Assembly (NCBI GenBank): GCA_030457765.1
Contig: JAKDUK010000009.1
Span: 1-55,545 of the forward strand
Reading direction: 5' to 3'
DNA: 55,545 nucleotides
From: Marinobacter sp.
GTDB lineage: Bacteria; Pseudomonadota; Gammaproteobacteria; Pseudomonadales; Oleiphilaceae
How positions within the stretch are numbered: position 1 is the stretch's first letter; the number at the start of each line of letters is the position of its first letter. The notes below the pieces were generated by a model. It made no database searches, was not told the origin of the DNA, and was given only the letters and a program-made list of their open reading frames with translations. Shown here piece after piece: positions 7,467-17,710 of this stretch. The translations under genes were made by a program, and so were the position numbers.

Positions 7467-8306
7467 CTAAATAGCGATAGGCGCTTTAATAGCGGGATAA
7501 GGGTCATAACCCTCAAATTCGAAATCTTCCAATTCATAGTCAAAGATTGAGTCTGGCTTACGCTGGATAGCCAGTGTTGGCAACGCTCTTGGTTTACGCT
7601 TTAGCTGCTCGAACACTATGTCGTCGGTGAGGTGGTTCTGGTAAAGATGGCAATCACCGAAGGTATGTACAAACTCTCCAACGTCCAGATCACACTGCTG
7701 GGCGATCATGTGGGTTAGTAATGCATAGGATGCGATGTTGAACGGCACACCGAGCATCAAATCTGCGCTGCGCTGATACAGCTGGCAGGAAAGTTTGCCG
7801 TCGAGCACATAGAACTGGAACAAACAGTGGCAGGGCGCCAACGCCATCAGGCCCTTCTCAGCGTTTTCCTGAGGGCCTATCGATTCGTCCGGGAGCTCGG
7901 CGGGGTTCCAGGCGGAGACAATCAGGCGACGGGAATTGGGTTTGTTGCGAATCTGTTCGATAACCTCGCTGATCTGGTCCACCACGCGGCCATCCGGGCA
8001 TTGCCAGCTTCGCCATTGCTTGCCGTAAATAGGTCCAAGATCGCCGTTTTCCAGCGCCCAGGCATTCCAGATAGACACTTTTCGCTCTTTTAGCCAATTA
8101 TTGTCCGTGGAGCCCTTCAGAAACCAGAGCAACTCATAAATAATACTGCGCAGATGCACTTTTTTAGTGGTCACCAGAGGGAAACCATCCTGCAAATTAA
8201 AACGGATCTGACGGCCAAAAACAGAACGCGTACCTACGCCAGTGCGATCACCCTTATCAAACCCGTTATCTACTACATCATGCATCAAATCGAGATAGGC
8301 TTTCAT
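7467..8306 (-). CDS. thyA: Thymidylate synthase
   Basis: 279 residues. It methylates dUMP to dTMP with methylene-tetrahydrofolate. Visible signatures: [12 protein letters not shown] near the N-terminus, [22 protein letters not shown], the Arg pair of [12 protein letters not shown], the catalytic Cys in [12 protein letters not shown] (C159), the dUMP-binding [20 protein letters not shown] and HLYQNH. It is about 15 residues longer than E. coli ThyA, with the extra residues just before the catalytic Cys ([12 protein letters not shown]). Its start ATG overlaps the lgt stop by 4 bp, so the two are translationally coupled; folA follows after the palindromic element. Confidence 0.97.
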   Translation of the reverse strand: MKAYLDLMHDVVDNGFDKGDRTGVGTRSVFGRQIRFNLQDGFPLVTTKKVHLRSIIYELLWFLKGSTDNNWLKERKVSIWNAWALENGDLGPIYGKQWRSWQCPDGRVVDQISEVIEQIRNKPNSRRLIVSAWNPAELPDESIGPQENAEKGLMALAPCHCLFQFYVLDGKLSCQLYQRSADLMLGVPFNIASYALLTHMIAQQCDLDVGEFVHTFGDCHLYQNHLTDDIVFEQLKRKPRALPTLAIQRKPDSIFDYELEDFEFEGYDPYPAIKAPIAI

Positions 8307-9094
8307 TCAGCGTTCCTCCGGTAAGCAATAAACATCAGAGCCGCCCCGCCCAGAATCATTGGCAAGGAAAGCACCTGCCCCATGGTGACCCAGTCAAACG
8401 CCAAGTAACCCAGCTGCGCATCAGGCTCACGCACAAACTCCACCAAAAAGCGGAAAACCCCATAGCAAACCAGAAACAAACCAGACACCGCCATTCTTGG
8501 ACGTGGTTTGGCAGAGAACCACCAGAGAATGATGAAAAACAGTACGCCCTCGAGGGCAAACTGGTAGATCTGAGACGGGTGTCGAGCCAGTGCATCCGGT
8601 GCCTGACGGAACACCATACCCCAAGGTAAATCGGTAGGCTTACCCCACAGTTCGCCATTGATAAAGTTACCAATTCGCCCTGCTCCGAGGCCAACTGGCA
8701 CCAAAGGCGCCACAAAATCGGCAAGGCGCCAGAACCCAGTGCCAAGTTTACGGCCGTACCACCACATGGCAAAGATGACACCCAGCAGCCCACCGTGGAA
8801 GGACATTCCGCCTTCCCATACTCGCAAGAGCCAAAGCGGATCTGCCAAAAAGGCGTCAAAATTGTAGAAGATAACGTAACCGAAGCGTCCGCCCAGTATC
8901 ACCCCAAGCGCGAGATAAAACAGAACGTCGCCCATCTGCTCTTCGGTAATCGGAGACCAGGGTTTGCGTGCGCGCAGCCGCCCCAGCCACCAGCCAGCCA
9001 AAAAACCCACCAGATAGGTCAGTCCGTACCAGTGAATTTTAAGCGGCCCGATTGAAATGGCAACCGGGTCTATCTGAGGATGCTGAAGCATCAA
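8303..9094 (-). CDS. lgt: Phosphatidylglycerol-prolipoprotein diacylglyceryl transferase
   Basis: 263 residues, seven predicted membrane segments, inner membrane. It transfers diacylglyceryl from phosphatidylglycerol to the lipobox Cys of prolipoproteins, the first step of lipoprotein maturation (LpoA in this window is a likely client). Motifs: [20 protein letters not shown], the signature [21 protein letters not shown] (with the essential Arg, Asn and Glu), [13 protein letters not shown] and [12 protein letters not shown]. It starts 7 bp after the TauE/SafE gene stop and overlaps thyA by 4 bp. Confidence 0.96.
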   Translation of the reverse strand: MMLQHPQIDPVAISIGPLKIHWYGLTYLVGFLAGWWLGRLRARKPWSPITEEQMGDVLFYLALGVILGGRFGYVIFYNFDAFLADPLWLLRVWEGGMSFHGGLLGVIFAMWWYGRKLGTGFWRLADFVAPLVPVGLGAGRIGNFINGELWGKPTDLPWGMVFRQAPDALARHPSQIYQFALEGVLFFIILWWFSAKPRPRMAVSGLFLVCYGVFRFLVEFVREPDAQLGYLAFDWVTMGQVLSLPMILGGAALMFIAYRRNAE

Positions 9095-9101
9095 TAACCC
9101 C

Positions 9102-9905
9102 TTAGTTCAAAAGAAAATTGAGACCCACCAAAAGAAGCATGATGGCGAAAATCTGCTTCAGCACCTTGGCGTTGAGTCGATGTGCCAGATTGGCACCTAC
9201 CCGGGCAAACAGCACGCTGGTAAGAATGATGCCTACCACGGCCGGAATATAGACAAAACCCAGACTGTATTCAGGTACGTCAGCATGGTTCCAGCCAGCC
9301 CAGATATTGCCAATAGCTCCGGCCACCGCAATGGGCAAACCACAGGCCGCCGACGTGCCCACGGCCTGCTGCATGCGGACATTGCACCAACTGAGAAAAG
9401 GCACAGTAAGAGAGCCACCGCCAATACCAAAAATCGCTGAAGCCCAGCCGATGCCAGTACCGGCAATGCCCAGGCCTGGTTTACCCGGAACACTGCGCCC
9501 TGGAGAGGGTTTTACGTCAAACAGCATTTTGAGGCCGATCAGTATGATGAACACGCCTATAACCAGCTCCAGTACCGCACCACTCAACAAAGCGGCTGTC
9601 CAGGCCCCCAAAAATGCGCCCAGAACAATACCCAGGGTCATAGGTCGAAAGATATCCCAACGGATAGCGCCATGCCCCTGATGCGCTTTGATAGAGCTCA
9701 GGGAGGTGAACACAATGGTCGCCAGCGAGGTGCCAACTGCCATATGAGCTGCCACATCAGGGCTGAAACCCTGCAAGCCAAAGCTGAAGATCAATACCGA
9801 AACGATAATGAGGCCGCCGCCAATACCAAACAACCCGGCAAGAGTGCCTGCAAACGCCCCAAGCGCCAGATAAATTGCAAATACCGCTACCATGGACATA
9901 GCCAC
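9102..9905 (-). CDS. TauE/SafE family sulfite/organosulfonate exporter-like membrane protein
   Basis: 267 residues with about eight membrane segments. The family's repeated Gly-rich motif appears twice, as [21 protein letters not shown] (about 19-39) and [21 protein letters not shown] (about 153-173), plus [18 protein letters not shown]. Relatives move sulfite, sulfoacetate, taurine or other anions; the substrate here is unknown. It is the first gene of a run TauE/SafE-lgt-thyA-folA with 7-bp spacing to lgt, and diverges from the NRDE gene. Confidence 0.85.
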   Translation of the reverse strand: MAMSMVAVFAIYLALGAFAGTLAGLFGIGGGLIIVSVLIFSFGLQGFSPDVAAHMAVGTSLATIVFTSLSSIKAHQGHGAIRWDIFRPMTLGIVLGAFLGAWTAALLSGAVLELVIGVFIILIGLKMLFDVKPSPGRSVPGKPGLGIAGTGIGWASAIFGIGGGSLTVPFLSWCNVRMQQAVGTSAACGLPIAVAGAIGNIWAGWNHADVPEYSLGFVYIPAVVGIILTSVLFARVGANLAHRLNAKVLKQIFAIMLLLVGLNFLLN

Positions 9906-10003
9906 TCACCCACCCGCGAAAACAAGGCTGGTATGATACACATCGACCGTGGCAACTTCACCAACAAGCCATGTTCCTATCACGCGTAAAAGAGCAACGT
10001 CGT

Positions 10004-10777
10004 ATGTGTCTGATCGCTTTTTCTCTTGGCCAAAGCGCCCGCTTTCCTCTCGTGGTTGCTGCCAACCGGGATGAGTTTTTTCGCCGGCCGACGGAACCGC
10101 TAGGCTGGTGGACAACGGATACCGGCAACCGGGTATTGTCGGGCAGGGATTTGCAATCCGGAGGCACCTGGCTGGCCATATCGCCAGAAGGCCGGGTTAC
10201 CGCCGTCACAAATGTTCGCGAGGGCACACCAGAGGCGGGCTATGCGAGCCGGGGTGAGCTACCCCTGAGGGCCCTGCGGGAGCCAGAATCGCAACTGCAG
10301 AAAAGTCTGGCGAACACGTCTACCCGGTATGCCGGCTTTAACCTTGTCAGCCTTAGCGATACGAATGGCTGGTACTTCAGCAACCGTGACGCGCGTCCGG
10401 GCCGTCGCATCCACCGTGGCATGTATGGTTTGAGCAATCATCTACTGCAAACTCCATGGCCCAAGCTTTTACGCCTGAGAGAAGCCGTCGGTCGTACTGT
10501 CACATCGGCCAAAAGCAATGCGAGCGCCCTGCACCAAGATCTTATCCAGTTGCTGCAGGACACAACGCCGGCGCCAGATCACCTGCTTCCTGACACTGGC
10601 ATGCATCGTGATACCGAGCGATTTCTTTCGTCGCCGTTTATAACCGGTGCTGAATACGGCACTCGTGCGACCACAATTGTGAGCGTTTCCGGTGCCGGGG
10701 AAATCCATGTAACTGAGCAGAGCTGGGCACCAGAAGGCCGCCCGGAGAAATTACGGGAGTTCCACTGGCAGCGATAG
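10004..10777 (+). CDS. NRDE family protein (TANGO2-like)
   Basis: 257 residues from the ATG at 10004, where the family normally begins with MCLI; an ATG 11 codons upstream would break this pattern. The name-giving motif is seen as VVAANRDEFFRRPTEPLGWW, followed by LSGRDLQSGGTWLAIS, GRVTAVTNVRE and GMYGLSNHLL, then FITGAEYGTRATTIVSV. These proteins adopt an N-terminal-nucleophile-like fold with the conserved Cys at position 2, and eukaryotic TANGO2 has been tied to heme or lipid handling; the bacterial role is not known. Its 3' end contains the TATAAT that probably serves xseB. Confidence 0.85.
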   Translation: MCLIAFSLGQSARFPLVVAANRDEFFRRPTEPLGWWTTDTGNRVLSGRDLQSGGTWLAISPEGRVTAVTNVREGTPEAGYASRGELPLRALREPESQLQKSLANTSTRYAGFNLVSLSDTNGWYFSNRDARPGRRIHRGMYGLSNHLLQTPWPKLLRLREAVGRTVTSAKSNASALHQDLIQLLQDTTPAPDHLLPDTGMHRDTERFLSSPFITGAEYGTRATTIVSVSGAGEIHVTEQSWAPEGRPEKLREFHWQR

Positions 10778-10791
10778 CGCTCAGCCTCTGA

Positions 10792-10797
10792 TATAAT
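10792..10797 (+). promoter_or_regulatory. Putative -10 element for xseB-ispA
   Basis: TATAAT placed just after the stop of the NRDE gene and 35 bp before xseB. No recognisable -35 at the right distance, so confidence is low. Confidence 0.35.
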
Positions 10798-10832
10798 CCG
10801 AAAAACTCGTCCACCCGATCGGAGGGCCACCG

Positions 10833-11087
10833 ATGGCCGGTCAACAAGACGCCACATCCATTGCCGACTTTGAGAAGTCTCTTGATGAGCTGGAAACCCT
10901 GGTTCGCAACCTGGAGCAGGGGGAGCTTTCTCTTGAACAGTCCTTGTCTGCTTTCGAGCGCGGTGTAAAGCTAACCCGCGCCTGCCAGCAGACTCTGAAA
11001 AGCGCTGAGCAACGAGTTGAGCAACTGGTTCAGAACGGCGATGGCACGCTGGAAGCCCGACCGCTTTCACCGGATGACGCCAGCTAA
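10833..11087 (+). CDS. xseB: Exodeoxyribonuclease VII small subunit
   Basis: 84 residues, typical length. It forms the multi-copy small subunit of ExoVII with XseA, which degrades single-stranded DNA. Seen: FEKSLDELETLVRNLEQGELSLEQSLSAFERGVKLTRACQQTL, a helical hairpin conserved throughout the family. A strong GGAGGG lies before the ATG. The TAA stop overlaps the ispA start (TAATG), the standard xseB-ispA-dxs arrangement. Confidence 0.95.
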   Translation: MAGQQDATSIADFEKSLDELETLVRNLEQGELSLEQSLSAFERGVKLTRACQQTLKSAEQRVEQLVQNGDGTLEARPLSPDDAS

Positions 11088-11983
11088 TGCATAACGGAAC
11101 CCCGTCTACCATGGATTTTCTCGAAACCTGTCGCAGCCATGTGGATGCCGAACTGGATCGTCGCATTACATCCGGGTCTACTTCTGAGCGGCTTCAGGAA
11201 GCCATACGCTATAGCGTTTTGGGTGGGGGTAAACGTATCCGCCCTGCACTATGTCTGGCAGCCGCAAGCGCCCTGGGGCAGAGTATTGATGCTGCGCTGG
11301 TGCCAGCCTGTGCCATAGAACTGATTCACGCCTATTCGCTTGTGCATGACGACCTTCCGGCGATGGATAATGACGAACTGCGCCGGGGCCGGCCAACCAC
11401 ACACATAGCGTTCGACGAAGCCTCTGCTATTCTGGCCGGGGATGCCTTACAGGCGATGGCTTTCGAGTGGCTGGCAGAAACTCCCCACATTGACGCACCT
11501 GCCCGGCTTGCGATGATTCAAGAACTGGCCTGGGCCAGCGGTCATAGCGGCATGGTGGGTGGCCAGGCAATTGACCTGGAATCTGTCGGCCAAAACCTGT
11601 CTCTGGCTCAGCTAGAACGCATGCACCGGCACAAAACCGGCGCGCTGATCGAAGCCAGTGTGCGCATTGGAGCACTGTCGGCTACCGGAGTTAGTGAACA
11701 ATCGCTAACCTCCTTGACCCGTTATGCCCAGGCTCTTGGATTGGCATTCCAGGTTCAGGATGATCTACTCGACATTGAGGGCGATACAGAAACCATCGGC
11801 AAACCTCAGGGGTCTGATGCAGCCCGCGCAAAACCGACCTATCCCGCCTTGCTTGGGCTTACTGGCGCAAGAGAACACCTTGCTGCTCTGCTCGACAGTG
11901 CGCTTGAAAGCTTACGGGGCTTTGGGCCAGAGGCAGACCCTTTAAGAGCCATGGCAGATTATGTGGTGGCAAGAACATATTGA
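11087..11983 (+). CDS. ispA: (2E,6E)-farnesyl diphosphate synthase
   Basis: 298 residues. It condenses IPP with DMAPP and then with GPP to make FPP, feeding quinone, undecaprenyl phosphate (the lipid carrier used by MraY/MurG) and other isoprenoids. First Asp-rich motif DDLPAMDND (preceded by LIHAYSLVH) and second motif DDLLDIEGD are both present, along with GGKRIRPAL and GQAIDLES. The start at 11087 shares bases with the xseB stop; an ATG eight codons later is an alternative. Confidence 0.95.
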   Translation: MHNGTPSTMDFLETCRSHVDAELDRRITSGSTSERLQEAIRYSVLGGGKRIRPALCLAAASALGQSIDAALVPACAIELIHAYSLVHDDLPAMDNDELRRGRPTTHIAFDEASAILAGDALQAMAFEWLAETPHIDAPARLAMIQELAWASGHSGMVGGQAIDLESVGQNLSLAQLERMHRHKTGALIEASVRIGALSATGVSEQSLTSLTRYAQALGLAFQVQDDLLDIEGDTETIGKPQGSDAARAKPTYPALLGLTGAREHLAALLDSALESLRGFGPEADPLRAMADYVVARTY

Positions 11984-12060
11984 ATCTGCCATTGAAGCCC
12001 GGCACCCCCAGAGCGCACACTGAACACATACATTTTGGTAACCTATGGCTTTGCATGTGT

Positions 12061-12088
12061 GAAACAGATGCCCTTGTTCCCCTATAAT
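12061..12088 (+). promoter_or_regulatory. Putative promoter of dxs
   Basis: GAAACA (12061-12066), 16 bp, TATAAT (12083-12088), in the 145-bp gap between ispA and dxs. Predicted start near 12095, leader about 34 bases. The -35 is a poor match (3 of 6), the -10 exact. Confidence 0.4.
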
Positions 12089-12128
12089 GCCAGCCAGTTA
12101 TCGAACAGACCGGAAAAGACCCTAGCAG

Positions 12129-14060
12129 ATGCAGGACACGTATATTTTTAACGAAATCCCCGCACAGCAGCCAAACACCCCGCTGCTGGACAGGGTTGAC
12201 GTACCCGCCCAGTTGCGGGAGTTGCCGTCTGACCAGCTTGTTCAGTTTGCCCGAGAGCTACGGGCTTTCTTGTTGTGGTCTGTTGGGCAGACCGGCGGTC
12301 ACTTTGGTGCCGGGCTCGGCGTGCTCGAATTAACCGTAGCACTGCACTATGTGTTCAATACACCACAAGACCGTTTGGTGTGGGATGTTGGCCACCAAGC
12401 ATATCCCCACAAGATTCTCACAGGCCGCCGTAAACAAATGGGCAGCATTAGGCGTAAGGGTGGCCTGGCCGGTTTCCCGAAACGCGCTGAAAGCGAATAC
12501 GACACCTTTGGCGTGGGTCATTCCAGTACCTCTATCAGTGCGGCGCTAGGCATGGCCGTAGCGGCTCGCCAACAGAACACCGGTCGTAAGAGTATTGCCG
12601 TTATAGGTGACGGCGCCATGACAGCCGGCATGGCTTTTGAGGCGCTAAACCACGCCGGTCATCTGGATGCCAACATGCTGGTGATTTTGAACGACAACGA
12701 CATGTCGATTTCTCGCAACGTCGGCGGTTTGTCCAACTATTTTGCCAAACTGCTTTCTAGCCGCACCTATAATCAGGTGCGTGATAGCAGCAAAAAAGTG
12801 CTTCAGGGCACACCCAACCTTATGGCGTTGGCTAAAAAAACCGAAGAACACTTCAAGGGCATGATTGCACCCGGCACTTTGTTTGAAGAGCTGGGTTTCA
12901 ATTATATCGGCCCCATTGATGGCCATGACCTGCCGCTGCTGGTTGAAACCCTTGAGAACCTCCGTGAATTGGAAGGCCCGCAGTTTCTCCATGTGGTGAC
13001 CACCAAAGGCAAAGGTTTTGCTCCGGCCGAAGCCGACCCTATCGGCTACCATGCCATCAACAAGATTGAACCAGTGCCCGCCAGCAAGCCTGAGCCAGTC
13101 AAATCTGCGCCAAGCAAGCAAAAATACGCGAATGTGTTCGGGCAATGGCTGTGCGATGCCGCAGAGCAGGATGAGCGCGTAAGCGGCATCACACCCGCTA
13201 TGTGCGAAGGGTCCGACCTGCTGGCATTCTCCAAACGCTTCCCGGAACGCTACTTTGATGTGGCCATTGCCGAACAGCATGCCGTAACACTTGCTGCGGG
13301 CATGGCCTGTGATGGTGCAAAACCCGTGGTTGCCATTTACTCCACATTTTTACAGCGTGGCTACGATCAATTAATCCACGATGTGGCCATTCAGAACCTG
13401 GATGTACTGTTCGCAATCGATCGCGCCGGCCTGGTGGGTGAAGACGGCCCCACCCACGCGGGCGCCTTCGATATCAGCTATTTGCGCTGCATTCCAAATA
13501 TGGTGCTGATGACGCCCTCCGATGAAAACGAGACACGCCAGCTACTCCATACCGGCATGTTGTTTGAAGGCCCAGCTGCCGTGCGATACCCAAGAGGAAC
13601 CGGGCCAGGCGCAGACATTCAGCAAGAGCTGAAAGCTCTGGAGATCGGCAAAGGGCACAAAGTTCGCGAAGGCAACAGCATCGCCATTCTCAACTTTGGC
13701 ACCCTGCTGGCCCCTGCTCTGGAAGCAGCAGAAAAACTGGGCGCAACCGTGGCTGACATGCGCTTTGTTAAGCCGCTTGATGAGGCCTTGATTCTTGAGC
13801 TTGCAGAGCAGCACGAACTGATTGTAACACTGGAAGAGGGCGCCATTGCCGGAGGCGCTGGCAGCGCTGTGACCGAATGTTTGAATAAACAGGAAGTGTC
13901 CATGCCCGTGCTGCAGATCGGGCTACCAGACACGTTCATTGATCACGGCAAACACGAAGAATTACTCAAAGACTGCGGGCTGGATGCAGAGGGCATATTC
14001 ACAACCATCAACAACCGCATGGAGCGACTGCAAAACCAGCGATTGAAAGCGGCTAAATAA
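12129..14060 (+). CDS. dxs: 1-deoxy-D-xylulose-5-phosphate synthase
   Basis: 643 residues. This thiamine-diphosphate enzyme joins pyruvate and glyceraldehyde-3-phosphate, the first step of the MEP isoprenoid route. Seen in order: [34 protein letters not shown], the TPP-binding [18 protein letters not shown] ending in [17 protein letters not shown], then the transketolase-type pyrimidine domain with [18 protein letters not shown] and [15 protein letters not shown], and the C-terminal domain with [13 protein letters not shown] and PDTFIDHG. Third gene of the xseB-ispA-dxs set. Confidence 0.97.
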   Translation: MQDTYIFNEIPAQQPNTPLLDRVDVPAQLRELPSDQLVQFARELRAFLLWSVGQTGGHFGAGLGVLELTVALHYVFNTPQDRLVWDVGHQAYPHKILTGRRKQMGSIRRKGGLAGFPKRAESEYDTFGVGHSSTSISAALGMAVAARQQNTGRKSIAVIGDGAMTAGMAFEALNHAGHLDANMLVILNDNDMSISRNVGGLSNYFAKLLSSRTYNQVRDSSKKVLQGTPNLMALAKKTEEHFKGMIAPGTLFEELGFNYIGPIDGHDLPLLVETLENLRELEGPQFLHVVTTKGKGFAPAEADPIGYHAINKIEPVPASKPEPVKSAPSKQKYANVFGQWLCDAAEQDERVSGITPAMCEGSDLLAFSKRFPERYFDVAIAEQHAVTLAAGMACDGAKPVVAIYSTFLQRGYDQLIHDVAIQNLDVLFAIDRAGLVGEDGPTHAGAFDISYLRCIPNMVLMTPSDENETRQLLHTGMLFEGPAAVRYPRGTGPGADIQQELKALEIGKGHKVREGNSIAILNFGTLLAPALEAAEKLGATVADMRFVKPLDEALILELAEQHELIVTLEEGAIAGGAGSAVTECLNKQEVSMPVLQIGLPDTFIDHGKHEELLKDCGLDAEGIFTTINNRMERLQNQRLKAAK

Positions 14061-14074
14061 AACGACTGCATAGC

Positions 14075-14102
14075 AAAAAGCCCGCCTGAAGCGGGCTTTT
14101 TT
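14075..14102 (+). terminator. Bidirectional intrinsic terminator between dxs and ribA
   Basis: AAAAAGCCCGC, loop CTGAA, GCGGGCTTTTTT: a GC-rich stem with A-run before and T-run after, so it can serve the convergent dxs and ribA transcripts. Confidence 0.9.
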
Positions 14103-14119
14103 GTGCCTTGCGCTAAAAC

Positions 14120-14734
14120 TTAACCTTGAGGATCGTCGTCCTGATGGTTCTCCAGCCAGTGTCCAAGCTTACTCTGCTTGGTATTCAGATAATGCTCATT
14201 ATGGGGGTTGCGGCCAACCGCTAGAGGAACACGCTCGGTGATCTGGATACCGTAAGAGGTCAGAGCCTTCACCTTGCGCGGGTTGTTCGTCATCAGACGC
14301 AGGCTTTTAATGCCCAAGTGCTCCAGCATGTCTTTGCACATGCTGTAATCACGCAGGTCTGCCGCAAACCCAAGGCGCTCGTTGGCTTCTACCGTATCTG
14401 CTCCCTGATCCTGCAGATTGTATGCACGGATCTTATTGAGCAAACCAATACCGCGACCTTCCTGGCGCAGGTACATCAAAACGCCTCGCCCTTCACGGGC
14501 AATGCTGCGCATTGCCTCCTCAAGCTGGTAACCACAATCGCAGCGCATGCTGTATAGCGCATCGCCAGTCAAACACTCGGAGTGGGTTCGGGCCAGCATG
14601 GGTTCGTCACCGTTCAGCGACCCCAGGGTCAGGGCAATATGCTCCTTGCCCGTGTCCGGTTCTTCAAAGCCGTGCATATCAAATACCCCGAATGGGGTGG
14701 GCAACCGGCAGGTCTCGATGTAACGAACAGCCAC
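14120..14734 (-). CDS. ribA: GTP cyclohydrolase II
   Basis: 204 residues. It opens GTP to the pyrimidine precursor of riboflavin. Zinc ligands are visible as [16 protein letters not shown] (Cys at first, and the final Cys pair), followed by [31 protein letters not shown] (catalytic Arg and Tyr region) and LMTNNPRKV. The protein is single-domain, not fused to RibB. The start is a GTG with GAGG 7 bases upstream. It follows moaC on the same strand after 73 bp. Confidence 0.95.
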   Translation of the reverse strand: MAVRYIETCRLPTPFGVFDMHGFEEPDTGKEHIALTLGSLNGDEPMLARTHSECLTGDALYSMRCDCGYQLEEAMRSIAREGRGVLMYLRQEGRGIGLLNKIRAYNLQDQGADTVEANERLGFAADLRDYSMCKDMLEHLGIKSLRLMTNNPRKVKALTSYGIQITERVPLAVGRNPHNEHYLNTKQSKLGHWLENHQDDDPQG

Positions 14735-14807
14735 AGTCTTTCCTCGTGGTTCAATAAATCGGGGGCGCGTATTCTACCACGGGCCGAGGCGCTATGCAGA
14801 GACGATA

Positions 14808-15290
14808 TTAATGTTCGCTCGCTGTCCAGTGTCCGCTGCGACCACCTTTTTTCTCCAGCAGGCGCACGCCACCGATTTCCATGCCCTTGTCAACGGCCTT
14901 ACACATATCGTACAGCGTGAGTGCCGCTACACTGGCCGCAGTCAGTGCTTCCATTTCGACACCTGTCTGGCCCGAAAGCTTGCAGCGAGTCGATATGTGC
15001 ACCGACGCACCATCATCGCCCGGAGTAAGCTCTACCTTCACCGAGGTAAGGTTCAACGAATGACACAACGGGATCAGGTCGTGCGTTTTTTTCGCCGCCA
15101 TAATGCCCGCAATCCGGGCAACAGCCAGCACGTCACCCTTTGGATGCTCCCCTTCGGTGATCATTCGGAGGGTTTCCCCATTCATGAAAATCCGTGCTTC
15201 AGCACGGGCTTCGCGCTCCGTTACAGATTTTTCTGTAACGTCCACCATGCGGGCTTCGCCCTTCTCATCAAGATGGGTTAATTTACTCAC
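14808..15290 (-). CDS. moaC: Cyclic pyranopterin monophosphate synthase
   Basis: 160 residues. It acts with MoaA in making cPMP, the first molybdenum cofactor intermediate. Signatures: [64 protein letters not shown] and the end KKGGRSGHW. The start is GTG, with GGGAGA 4-5 bases upstream. No other moa gene is adjacent. Confidence 0.95.
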   Translation of the reverse strand: MSKLTHLDEKGEARMVDVTEKSVTEREARAEARIFMNGETLRMITEGEHPKGDVLAVARIAGIMAAKKTHDLIPLCHSLNLTSVKVELTPGDDGASVHISTRCKLSGQTGVEMEALTAASVAALTLYDMCKAVDKGMEIGGVRLLEKKGGRSGHWTASEH

Positions 15291-15397
15291 GGCATCTCCC
15301 GGGAATCAGATTCAATAAATGTTTAAAGTTAGTGATATGTATAACAATCCGGGCAGCCGGGCGTAACAGAGATGCCCACCTGCCCAGCTGATCATAA

Positions 15398-16381
15398 TCA
15401 GCTTTGTGGCCACCAGTAGCCAATTCCGGCCACGCCCTGGCCACCCGCCTGCTGCACTTTGCCGAGGTCCGCTGGCTCCAACCCGCCCAACCCAAAAACC
15501 ACAATTGGCGCCCGGGCAACCAGTTCTCGAAACTGCTCCCACCCGATACCCGCAGCTCCTGGGTGGGTAGCTGTCGGTTTTACCGGGCCCAGGGTTACAT
15601 AATCTGCGCCAATAGCCACCGCGTGATATATCTCGCGGGCATTGTGGCAGGAAACACCTAACCAGACACCCTCGGGCACTGGTCTCGCCTCAAGCTTCTC
15701 GGCCTCATGCCAGGGCAAGTGCAGTCCTGCCGCATCCGGGTTGTCATCAAACACCTCAAGCGCCCCGTGAACCAGAAGCTGAGCAGCCGCCGCCTCGCAA
15801 ACATCTAATCCGGCCTTCGCCAGAAAATCATAATCTTCTTTGGCCATACCCGGCGCTCGTAGCAGCACCAACCTGGCACCACCGCCAACCGGTGCTTTGG
15901 AAATCGCTTTTTGCAGATGCTTAACGCCAGCCTCCCCGGTGCGAATGCTGCCGGTTATCGCCAACAAAGAAGGCAACTTCAGTGCCCGGATAATAGGTCG
16001 GTTAGCCGCGGGAAAATCTTTATCTCGCAGGCTGTCCGGGCTCATCCACTGCACGGTCTGCCCTTCACAGCCATTAGCCTCACCCTGGGCCTGCTCTGTT
16101 CTCCAGACATCCAGAAACACCCGCTTGTCGCCATAATCATGGCGAATGCCAATCACTGGTTGCAGGGAGTCAGGCGGTATTTGTAATCCGGTTTCCTCGG
16201 CAATTTCACGAGCCAGCGCTGCCTGCACGGTTTCTTCCGGCTCAACCTTGCCACCGGGAAACTCCAGCAGGCCACCCTGGTGAGCATGGTCCGGCCGGCG
16301 GGCAATAAGCACCTGCTCCCCTCGGACAATCACACCGACCGCTACATGGATTTCCCGAACATTCGCTTTCTCTGTTGTCAT
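15398..16381 (-). CDS. Nudix hydrolase fused to a ThiE-like domain
   Basis: 327 residues, two domains. N-terminal MutT-like Nudix domain: HVAVGVIVRGEQVLIARR then a complete Nudix box from G44 to L66 (GKVEPEE, then REIAEETGL), so hydrolysis of an oxidised or damaged nucleotide (8-oxo-dGTP in MutT) is expected. C-terminal domain (about 165-320) is thiamine-phosphate-synthase-like, with GVSCHNAREIYHAVAIGADYVTLGPVKPTATHPG. This fusion is widespread in gammaproteobacteria; the purpose of the second domain is not established. Two bp after the argJ stop, so very likely co-transcribed with argJ. Confidence 0.88.
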   Translation of the reverse strand: MTTEKANVREIHVAVGVIVRGEQVLIARRPDHAHQGGLLEFPGGKVEPEETVQAALAREIAEETGLQIPPDSLQPVIGIRHDYGDKRVFLDVWRTEQAQGEANGCEGQTVQWMSPDSLRDKDFPAANRPIIRALKLPSLLAITGSIRTGEAGVKHLQKAISKAPVGGGARLVLLRAPGMAKEDYDFLAKAGLDVCEAAAAQLLVHGALEVFDDNPDAAGLHLPWHEAEKLEARPVPEGVWLGVSCHNAREIYHAVAIGADYVTLGPVKPTATHPGAAGIGWEQFRELVARAPIVVFGLGGLEPADLGKVQQAGGQGVAGIGYWWPQS

Positions 16382-16383
16382 AT

Positions 16384-17601
16384 CTAGCTACGGTAGTCTG
16401 CGTTGATGCTTACATAATCATGTGAAAAGTCACAGGTCCAAACGGTTTCGCTGACCTCACCTCGTTTGAGGTCAATAGCGATGGTGATTTCGTCCTGGTC
16501 CATGACTGCTTGGCCGCGCTCTTCGGAATAATCTGCCGCTCGACCGCCATCGCGTACCAGGCAGACATCCCCGAGATAAATTTCCAGGGCGTTAATGTTC
16601 AGATTCTCTACCCCAGCCCGCCCCACAGCTGCCAGGATCCGGCCCCAGTTGGCATCCGATGCAAACAGTGCTGTTTTCACCAACGGCGAGTGCGCTACCG
16701 TATAAGCTACATCCAGCGCCTCCTGCTGTGTTGCAGCGCCACTGACATGAATGGTGACAAACTTGGTTGCACCTTCGCCGTCACGCACAATAGCGTGAGC
16801 AAGAGTCAGATAAATCGCTTTCAATGCATCACGAAGCACCGGTAGGTGCGGGCTGTCTAACGTAATTTCCGGACCATCGTACCGGCCACTGGCTATCAAT
16901 GTGCAGGCATCGTTGGTGGAGGTGTCCCCATCGATAGTGATGCGGTTAAACGTTTGCTCGCCCAGCTCCGAGGCGAGTGCTTGCAACGCGTCTGGCGAGA
17001 TACAGGCGTCAGTAGCAATAAATCCGAGCATAGTAGCCATGTTGGGGCGAATCATACCAGCGCCTTTACTGATACCAGAAATGGCCACCTTATGACCATC
17101 CAATTCAATCTGCGCCGATGCGCCTTTTGGGCGTGTGTCGGTGGTCATAATGCCGCTGGCAGCTTCTTCCCAACGGTTGTCAGCGGCACCGGATAGTGCT
17201 TCTGGCAGTGCACTTACAATTTTTTGAACCTGCAAAGGTTCACCAATCACACCTGTTGAGAATGGCAGCACTTCACTGGCACTGACGCCGGCTTCCTGTG
17301 CCAGGGCCTGGCAGCAGGCAAGAGCGTCTTCCATACCACGCGCGCCCGTGCCCGCGTTGGCATTTCCTGTATTGATCAAAAGATAGCGCGGCGCTTTTTC
17401 CGCCAGGTGTCGACGGCTAACTATGACCGGCGCGGCGCAAAACTGATTGCCAGTAAACAGACCAGCTACCCGGCTACCCGGGGCCAAGTCAAACACCACG
17501 ATATCGTTACGCCCAGGTGTTTTAATGCCGGCGCTGGCAATACCAAGCCTGACACCAGCCACTGGAAAAAACTCGGGTAAGGTTCCTGGTCCAACCGCCA
17601 T
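16384..17601 (-). CDS. argJ: Bifunctional glutamate N-acetyltransferase / amino-acid N-acetyltransferase
   Basis: 405 residues. It recycles the acetyl group from N-acetylornithine to glutamate in arginine synthesis and may also use acetyl-CoA. The self-cleavage site is intact: KGAGMIRPNMATMLGF, with the nucleophile T190, where the chain splits into alpha and beta subunits. Also seen: LLINTGNANAGTGARGMEDA, LPFSTGVIGEPL and ITIDGDTSTNDACTLIASG. AAGGAG lies 7 bases before the ATG. It follows secA but is separated by a terminator. Confidence 0.96.
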   Translation of the reverse strand: MAVGPGTLPEFFPVAGVRLGIASAGIKTPGRNDIVVFDLAPGSRVAGLFTGNQFCAAPVIVSRRHLAEKAPRYLLINTGNANAGTGARGMEDALACCQALAQEAGVSASEVLPFSTGVIGEPLQVQKIVSALPEALSGAADNRWEEAASGIMTTDTRPKGASAQIELDGHKVAISGISKGAGMIRPNMATMLGFIATDACISPDALQALASELGEQTFNRITIDGDTSTNDACTLIASGRYDGPEITLDSPHLPVLRDALKAIYLTLAHAIVRDGEGATKFVTIHVSGAATQQEALDVAYTVAHSPLVKTALFASDANWGRILAAVGRAGVENLNINALEIYLGDVCLVRDGGRAADYSEERGQAVMDQDEITIAIDLKRGEVSETVWTCDFSHDYVSINADYRS

Positions 17602-17638
17602 CCTGCCACTCCTTCTGAAATGAACATCTCTTAAAACG

Positions 17639-17677
17639 AAAAACCCGCAGTCTACCAGGCACCTGGTTGATTGCGGG
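17639..17677 (-). terminator. Intrinsic terminator after secA
   Basis: On the minus strand CCCGCA...TGCGGG encloses a second pairing CCAGG/CCTGG and is followed by five T. It lies between secA and argJ, so argJ expression should depend on read-through or its own promoter. Confidence 0.8.
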
Positions 17678-17710
17678 CTCCGTTCTTTGCTTTGTGTCTG
17701 TGTGGTGCGG

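Noticed and set aside
12645..13280. 211-codon minus-strand frame opposite dxs
   Set aside because: Shadow of dxs; no independent support.
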